Assembly: GCF_035956715.1 (NCBI RefSeq)
Contig: NZ_CP108381.1
Coordinates: 4,558,001 to 4,622,000 of the forward strand
Direction: 5' to 3'
DNA length: 64,000 nucleotides
Source: Nocardia sp. NBC_01329
GTDB taxonomy: Bacteria > Actinomycetota > Actinomycetes > Mycobacteriales > Mycobacteriaceae
The notes under the pieces: model-generated
Told to the model about the DNA's origin: nothing
What the model saw: the letters and a program-made list of their open reading frames with translations, nothing else
The model's database searches: none
Shown here: piece after piece, positions 59,192 to 64,000 of the stretch
Position numbering within the stretch: position 1 is the first letter of the stretch
How the letters are laid out: each line of letters starts with the position of its first letter
Position numbers and translations under genes: made by a program

Positions 59192-60058
59192 CTATCCCGT
59201 GAAGCTGATCGCCGAGTCGAAGCCCCACAGCACAAGGGTCAGCACCATATCGATGGCGATGATGGCGACGAAACTGGCGCGGACGGCGCGGCCCGAGGCA
59301 ATACCGACACCCTCGGGTCCGCCGGTCGCGAAGAAACCGTAGTAGCTGTGCACACAGATCACCACGACGCCGAAGACCGCGACCTTCACTGTGGCCGCGA
59401 CGATGTCGAATCCGGCGATGAACTGGAAGAAGTAGTGGTCGTAGACCCCGGCTGACTGGCCGTGCACCAGCGTGATCAGGCCACGGCAGGCGAAATACGA
59501 ACCGATGAGCGCGATCAGGAAGGTCGGCACGATGGCGATCGCCCCGGCGATGACGCGGGTGGTCACCACGAAGGGCACCGACCGTAACCCCAGCGCTTCG
59601 ATGGCGTCGATCTCCTCGGAGATCCGCATGGCACCGATCTCCGCGGTGATCCGGCAGCCCGCCTGCGCGGCGAAACCCACCGCGGCGGCGATGGGTGCCA
59701 GTTCCCGCGTGGTCGCGAACGCCGAGACGATCCCGGTGACCGGGCCCATCCCCAGCATGTCCAGGGTGGCGAACGATTCCACGCCGATCGACGCGCCGAT
59801 CACCAGGCCCAGCACGATCATCATGGGCACGGTCCCGCCGCCGACGATGACCGAACCGCGGCCCCAGGTCATATCGGTGATGATCCGCAGGGTCTCGGCA
59901 CGATACCGCCGCAACGCCAGCGGTATCGAGGACAGAACCTGCCAGCAGAAGACCAGTACGAAGCCCAGCGAATCCACCGCGCCCAGGATGCGACTGCCGC
60001 GCCGGAAGTAGCGCGCGAGGAAGCCGAGCCCTTTCGGGGCATAGGAGGTCGCCGCCAT
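59192..60058 (-). CDS. yrbEB: YrbE-B/MlaE-family permease of the mce operon
   Basis: Inner-membrane permease of 288 residues. Family motifs are GGGTVPMMIVLGLVIGASIG, ITAEIGAMRISEEIDAIEA and LGLRSVPFVVTTRVIAGAIA, the last two close to the EExDAxExLG pattern that contacts the MceG/MlaF ATPase. About six membrane helices. Its start shares one base with the yrbEA stop. The ATPase gene (mceG/mkl) is not in the window. Confidence 0.9.
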   Translation of the reverse strand: MAATSYAPKGLGFLARYFRRGSRILGAVDSLGFVLVFCWQVLSSIPLALRRYRAETLRIITDMTWGRGSVIVGGGTVPMMIVLGLVIGASIGVESFATLDMLGMGPVTGIVSAFATTRELAPIAAAVGFAAQAGCRITAEIGAMRISEEIDAIEALGLRSVPFVVTTRVIAGAIAIVPTFLIALIGSYFACRGLITLVHGQSAGVYDHYFFQFIAGFDIVAATVKVAVFGVVVICVHSYYGFFATGGPEGVGIASGRAVRASFVAIIAIDMVLTLVLWGFDSAISFTG

Positions 60059-60939
60059 CACGCCAGCCTGGTGGGCAGGAACATGGCGGTCACCTGGGTC
60101 ATCGCCAGATTGACGATCACGATCGACACCACCGACAGCACCACCGCGGCGTTCACCGCGTCGGCGACACCGCGAGGTCCGCCCTTGGCCTCCAGGCCGC
60201 GCTGGCAGGCGATGACCACCACCAGGAATCCGAAGATGAGGGCTTTGAGCAGCGATACCCAGACATCGGCGGCGGTAGTGAAAGAACCGAACGTCGCCCA
60301 GTAGGAACCGGGTGTGACCCCCTGGCCACCTATCGCGACCAGGTATCCGGCGATGACGCCGACGAAGATCACCAGGATATTGAGCAGTGGCGCGACCAAC
60401 AGCATCGCCACCATCCGAGGTATCACCAGCCGGTGCACCGGGCTGATGCCCATGGTGTGCAGCGCGTCGATCTCCTCGCGGATGGTGCGGGCGCCGAGGT
60501 CGGCGGCGATGGCGGCCGCGCCCGCGCCGCCGAGCAGGAAGCCGGTGGCCATGGGCGCGCCCTGTTTGATGACACCGAGGCCGCCGGTGGCGCCGAGCAA
60601 CGTATCGGCCCCGAGATTGTGGATGAGATTGCCGACCTGTACCGAGACGATCACGCCGAACGGGATCGCCATCAGGATCGCCGGGAAGGCGGTCACTGTG
60701 ACCAGCCGCCATGCCTGGACCAGCATCTCCTGCCATTGGAACCGGCCGCGGGCCAGATCCGAGGCCGCTCCGGTGACCGATTCCTGGGCCATCCCGACCG
60801 CGCGGCCGAAGGTACGCAGCGAGGACACGACGGTGCCCGAGAAATTCTGCTGGACAATTTCGCGCGCGGAGGATTTTCGTGAGACTTCGGCGGATTTCTC
60901 CGCGGAATCGATCGCCGCGGTTCGGCGCTCGGAGCTCAT
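60058..60939 (-). CDS. yrbEA: YrbE-A/MlaE-family permease of the mce operon
   Basis: Inner-membrane permease of 293 residues, first gene of the eight-gene operon. It has a cytoplasmic N-terminus of about 75 residues, then helices with FPAILMAIPFGVIVSVQVGN and GAGAAAIAADLGARTIREEI, followed by DALHTMGISPVHRLVIPRMV, the EE(I/L)DAL-MGI motif of the family. YrbE-A and YrbE-B form the heterodimeric core of the Mce importer. The upstream 274 bases hold its promoter; no regulator is adjacent. Confidence 0.9.
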   Translation of the reverse strand: MSSERRTAAIDSAEKSAEVSRKSSAREIVQQNFSGTVVSSLRTFGRAVGMAQESVTGAASDLARGRFQWQEMLVQAWRLVTVTAFPAILMAIPFGVIVSVQVGNLIHNLGADTLLGATGGLGVIKQGAPMATGFLLGGAGAAAIAADLGARTIREEIDALHTMGISPVHRLVIPRMVAMLLVAPLLNILVIFVGVIAGYLVAIGGQGVTPGSYWATFGSFTTAADVWVSLLKALIFGFLVVVIACQRGLEAKGGPRGVADAVNAAVVLSVVSIVIVNLAMTQVTAMFLPTRLA

Positions 60940-61213
60940 GGCCGAGATCCAGGTACCGCTCTCGCGGGACGGATTGTTGCGAAATTCATTGCGTGTGATC
61001 TCTCCGGTCCGGCATCGATGCCAACGGAGAGGAAGCTAATCGTTACCCACGGTGACGGACAAATCCCCGACAGTGTGACAGTGACCACGACAGATGGGAC
61101 CGGCGCATCAATATCCGGAAATCGCGCGAGCCGTCACCCGAGTCCCCCAAACGAACTGGAACACGTTTCACTGAATTATCCGGTGCGGTCCGCACGGATA
61201 TCCCCGAACGGTT

Positions 61214-61609
61214 TCAGTCGTCGAGATCGACGCGAATCGTCAGCAGGTCGGTGCCCATCATTCGCACCGCCGCACTGTTGCCACGCGGTAGCGACGCCAG
61301 CCGGCGAACCGCGTCGTCGTCGGGTAGCAGGTACGCGGTCCCCGAATACCATTCCCCACGCAATCGCACCCGGACCCGGCCGTCCGCGCGAATATTGCGT
61401 ACATAGTCCGAGCGGTCCCCGAACTCGGAGACGAACCAGAACTCGTTCCCGATCCGCCGGCCGCCGACCGGTACGACACGGGGCACCCCACTGACCCGCC
61501 CCGTCGTCTCCAGCAGCTGCTGCGCCGACCGCTTACGGTTCAGCGGATTGGCCACATGCCGCTGGAAAGTGGTGACAATGCGATGTTTCATACGCCGCAT
61601 ATCGGTCAT
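61214..61609 (-). CDS. deazaflavin (F420)-dependent nitroreductase family protein (Ddn-like)
   Basis: Protein of 131 residues in the Ddn-type family, which uses cofactor F420 or FMN. Typical features are FQRHVANPLNRKRSAQQLLE, TTGRVSGVPRVVPVGGRRIG, FWFVSEFGDRSDYVRNIRAD and VRLRGEWYSGTAYLLPDDD; the pattern TxGxxSGxxR binds the cofactor phosphate. The start among the several methionines (61609, 61600, 61591) is uncertain. Divergent from the PhoU-like gene with 87 bases between. Confidence 0.83.
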   Translation of the reverse strand: MTDMRRMKHRIVTTFQRHVANPLNRKRSAQQLLETTGRVSGVPRVVPVGGRRIGNEFWFVSEFGDRSDYVRNIRADGRVRVRLRGEWYSGTAYLLPDDDAVRRLASLPRGNSAAVRMMGTDLLTIRVDLDD

Positions 61610-61696
61610 GTGGCGACGGTAACACCACTGGTTCCGACACACCTCGAATATGACCGGCCGAACGAATCGTCGGATCATTCGACCGAAGAACGCGCC

Positions 61697-62401
61697 ATGA
61701 GTGACAATTCCCCCGTGCGAACTCAGTTCACCAACGAGCTCGTCGCGTTGACCGCGGATCTGACGCAGATGTGCCGCATCACCCACGAAGCGGCCGAACG
61801 TGTGACCGATGCCGTCGTCGGGGCCGACCTCACCGCGACCTACGAGGTCTTCGCCCTCGACGAGCGCCTGCAGACGATGTACGGCGCCTGCGAGGCGCGC
61901 ACCGTCGTCCTGCTGGCACTACAGGCGCCGGTCGCACGCGATCTACGCCATGTGGTGACCGCCATCCAGATCGCCGGTGAACTGTCCCGGATCGGCTGGT
62001 TGTTCAGCCGGGTAGCCGACCAGGTGTACCAGAGCCATCCCGAACCCATCGCCCCGCCGCCCGCACTCGGGGTGCTGGCCCAGATGGCGGGCCGCACCGC
62101 CGAATGCACCGCCCGAGCCCAGCACGCCGTCACCCGCGGCCGCCACACCCCGGCCGACAACACCGGCACGGCGGCCATGCAGATCCTCAACCAGGAACTG
62201 CACAACGCGCTGTCGACGATCGAGGGCACCTCCACCGAGACCGCGATCACACTCGCGCTGATCGGCCACAAACTCCTGCGCACCGTGGACCACACCGACC
62301 GGATCGAGCGGTTGATCCACTTCCTGGACACCGGCATCCCGCCGACCGCCCAGATCCTCCCGACCGCCGAGGCTGCGGAGGCTGCGGAGGCTGCCGAATA
62401 A
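61697..62401 (+). CDS. phoU: PhoU-like protein
   Basis: Helical protein of 234 residues with two PhoU repeats: VALTADLTQMCRITHEAAER in the first, then RDLRHVVTAIQIAGELSRIG, the conserved PhoU helix (R-D-L-R-x-V-x-x-x-x-I-x-x-E-L-E-R-I), and a second three-helix bundle ending TDRIERLIHFLDTG. PhoU proteins act in phosphate signalling with PstSCAB and the PhoR kinase. No pst or phoR gene is next to it. The C-terminus is a short AEA repeat (AEAAEAAEAAE). Confidence 0.82.
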   Translation: MSDNSPVRTQFTNELVALTADLTQMCRITHEAAERVTDAVVGADLTATYEVFALDERLQTMYGACEARTVVLLALQAPVARDLRHVVTAIQIAGELSRIGWLFSRVADQVYQSHPEPIAPPPALGVLAQMAGRTAECTARAQHAVTRGRHTPADNTGTAAMQILNQELHNALSTIEGTSTETAITLALIGHKLLRTVDHTDRIERLIHFLDTGIPPTAQILPTAEAAEAAEAAE

Positions 62402-62979
62402 CCCGCGATCGAGGCCCCCGCCCGACCCGAGGGCCCGGTTCGTCCCAATCATGGGAATTGCCTATGCTTTTCACCTGACGGCGGATCGGCGTACACCCGG
62501 AGTCGGGACCTATACCATCTACCGCACACCTACATCTTCATACCGACAGACCGGCCGGGTCCACTCCGGCCCCCCATACGTCACGGCGAGCGCACTCGGC
62601 GCGGAAAAAACCACGGGTCTACCCCTCATCAAGCCCCGCGGTGCGTCGCGGTCACCGGTCCGGACAACCGGCCCGCGACTCGCGCCGGGGATCCATCGCC
62701 CTCGCTCGTGACAAGCCCACCCCCGAGTCGGCGCCGGCACGGCGACTCGGGGGTGGTCCCTTTCCAGACCGAACGGGAATACCCCGCGCGCCCATCGGGT
62801 ACTCACGGTCAGGTATGCCGAATCTCACACCGGGCAGTAGCTTTCGGTTAGCTGACCGGCCGGTAGCTTGACGCTCGGCATGTCCCGGTACCTCGGCAAG
62901 GAATCTCGTTGAAGCGCACAGCAAATGAATACGAACAGGGCGTCGAGCCCATCGCCCATCGATCCGCGGAGGTCCGGCG
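62402..62979. other. gene-free stretch of 578 bases
   Basis: No coding region is supported: frames here are short and lack codon bias. It contains one strong hairpin (62717-62756). The last 170 bases hold the promoter and start region of the HNH gene. The segment before the hairpin has no clear tRNA, tmRNA or riboswitch pattern, but a small RNA ending in the hairpin cannot be excluded. Confidence 0.5.
62717..62756 (+). terminator. strong hairpin, terminator-like
   Basis: CCACCCCCGAGTCG (62717-62730) pairs perfectly with CGACTCGGGGGTGG (62743-62756), a 14-bp stem with a 12-base loop, followed by TCCCTTTCC. It lies more than 300 bases after the PhoU stop, so it may end a transcript that starts within the gap. 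Confidence 0.6.
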
Positions 62980-63765
62980 ATGAAATCGCTACTTTCTGCC
63001 CTGCCTGCCCCAGCCCGCAAGTTCGGCGCCCTCGTCGTACCCGTTCTGATCGCGATGGCCTTGGCCGCCGGCTTTCTTCTGGAAGGCTGTAGCACCGCGA
63101 CCGATCCCGCCGCCGGCGCCGCGAAATCCGTCGCCGGCACGGCCACCGAAATACGGTCCGCACTGGACCGCCTGCCGGTGAAAGCCGAGGTCGGGATGGC
63201 CGGGTACAGCCGGGACAAGTTTCCGCACTGGGACAACAACGACGCCGAACACGGCTTCGGCCCGGAATTCGCCCAATACAGCAAATGCACCATCCGCGAA
63301 GTGATGATGTTGCGCGATGCCGCCGGCGCGGTCACCCTCGATCCGAAGACCTGCGATCTGAAAATCGGTACCGGCGGCGGCTGGCAGGACGCCTACGGCG
63401 TCATGGACAACAAAACCGGAAAGCTGAAACCGTACAAATTCATCGTCGAGGCAAAATCGGTCGACGCCGAGCACATCGTCCCGCTCGCAGAGGCCTGGCG
63501 CTCGGGTGCCAAAGATCTCGACACCGAAACGCGGCGCCGGATCGCCAACGACGCGGTGAACCTCATCGCCTCCGACCCGTCGGCCAATCGCTCCAAAGGC
63601 GACCAGGACGCCGCGCACTATCTGCCGCCGGGGAGCTTCCGGTGTGGCTATATCTCACATTATGTCCAGATCAAGCTAAAGTACGGCCTGAGCGTGGACC
63701 CAGAGGAACAGACCGCACTGCGCACCGCGGTGGACGACTGCGTCGAACGGGGTGAGTTCAAATAG
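62980..63765 (+). CDS. secreted lipoprotein HNH-family endonuclease (DUF1524/GmrSD C-terminal-like)
   Basis: Protein of 261 residues. A signal peptide with a long hydrophobic core ends in lipobox LLEGC (Cys37), so it should be anchored outside the membrane. The C-terminal half carries the HNH-type pattern of DUF1524: DAEHIVPLAEAWRSGA around residue 162, then NDAVNLIASDPSANRSKGDQ and AAHYLPP. Two further cysteines (KCTIRE and KTCDLK) may pair. The nuclease could degrade extracellular DNA for nutrients or as a defence; neither is shown by the sequence. Confidence 0.83.
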   Translation: MKSLLSALPAPARKFGALVVPVLIAMALAAGFLLEGCSTATDPAAGAAKSVAGTATEIRSALDRLPVKAEVGMAGYSRDKFPHWDNNDAEHGFGPEFAQYSKCTIREVMMLRDAAGAVTLDPKTCDLKIGTGGGWQDAYGVMDNKTGKLKPYKFIVEAKSVDAEHIVPLAEAWRSGAKDLDTETRRRIANDAVNLIASDPSANRSKGDQDAAHYLPPGSFRCGYISHYVQIKLKYGLSVDPEEQTALRTAVDDCVERGEFK

Positions 63766-63797
63766 CCGAAGTCATCGAGTTACCCGAAGCGGCATCG

Positions 63798-64000
63798 GTG
63801 ATGACCCGGGAAGCCGGGACGATCTCCGGCGATCTCGATATCACCCTCGATCCCGAGGGTTTCGGTCTCGTCCGCTATCGGGAGACCGAGGACTGGTACA
63901 CCATCGGCAATCTGGACGACGACGAGCCGCGCACCTGGAAGACCGGTGCGGAATTGGTGGAAGCGATCACGAAGGGAATCGGCGCCCGCGATGCGGCGGG
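63798..64000 (+). CDS. hypothetical protein, cut by window edge
   Basis: A frame following the HNH gene is open to the right edge. From GTG 63798 (or ATG 63801) it reads MTREAGTISGDLDITL, then GFGLVRYRETEDWYTIGNLD and further acidic residues. No family recognised. The true start is uncertain; an in-frame stop lies at 63753, so it cannot begin much earlier. Confidence 0.5.
   Translation, partial: MMTREAGTISGDLDITLDPEGFGLVRYRETEDWYTIGNLDDDEPRTWKTGAELVEAITKGIGARDAA

Overview
The window is high-GC actinobacterial DNA, most probably from a Nocardia-like member of the Mycobacteriales. It carries a complete mce lipid-transport operon with two YrbE permeases, a DUF3558 lipoprotein, an EspG chaperone and PPE-like type VII secretion (T7SS) proteins, an Rv3235-family protein, conservon (cvn) signalling genes, and XRE/DUF5753 regulators paired with DUF6879 or DUF397. 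No rRNA, tRNA or CRISPR array was seen. Genes are tightly packed, and most operons use 1-4 base start/stop overlaps.

Layout. 0-2.6 kb: the end of an alpha/beta hydrolase, an XRE/DUF6879 regulator set and a small hypothetical protein. 2.7-9.8 kb: a transport and catabolic island (ABC importer, TauE/SafE permease, two cytosine-deaminase-like amidohydrolases) around a GntR/FCD regulator. A TCGTATACGA palindrome recurs at its promoters. 9.8-15.9 kb: a second importer co-transcribed with an amidase and a formamidase/acetamidase, facing its own GntR regulator. TTGGTC(C/G)GACCA palindromes lie on both sides of that divergent region. 16.2-17.8 kb: an acyl-CoA ligase and a nested inverted repeat. 18.1-27.0 kb: a membrane protein, a large unknown protein and two tandem conservons (cvnA-B-C twice, with no cvnD GTPase). 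27.0-31.9 kb: a GMC oxidoreductase, a DUF72 protein, an SDR and an unknown protein.

31.9-37.5 kb is the most unusual region. A 1698-residue T7SS-type polymorphic toxin reads through a papain-like (Tox-PL, glutamine-deamidase type) domain and ends in a nucleic-acid-deaminase-like domain. A complete small gene, probably the immunity gene of the Tox-PL domain, lies inside it in another frame with its own ribosome binding site and high-GC3 codon use. A SUKH immunity gene follows. This looks like two toxin-immunity modules merged into one reading frame.

37.9-44.2 kb: an AIM24 protein, two coupled unknowns, an XRE regulator with a decayed DUF397 partner, and a T7SS accessory cluster (DUF3558 lipoprotein, helical protein, PPE-like protein, EspG). 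44.3-52.9 kb: TetR, VOC, NADAR, an Rv3235-family protein, a YdjM-type hydrolase, a secreted-repeat protein, a coupled adenylate cyclase/CRP pair, a VIT transporter and an unknown. 53.0-60.9 kb: the eight-gene yrbE/mce operon. 61.2-64.0 kb: a Ddn-family protein, a PhoU-like protein, a gene-free stretch with a strong hairpin, a lipoprotein HNH nuclease and a gene cut by the window edge.

All family calls come from reading motifs and gene order; no database search was run. Substrates of both importers and of the amidohydrolases are unknown.
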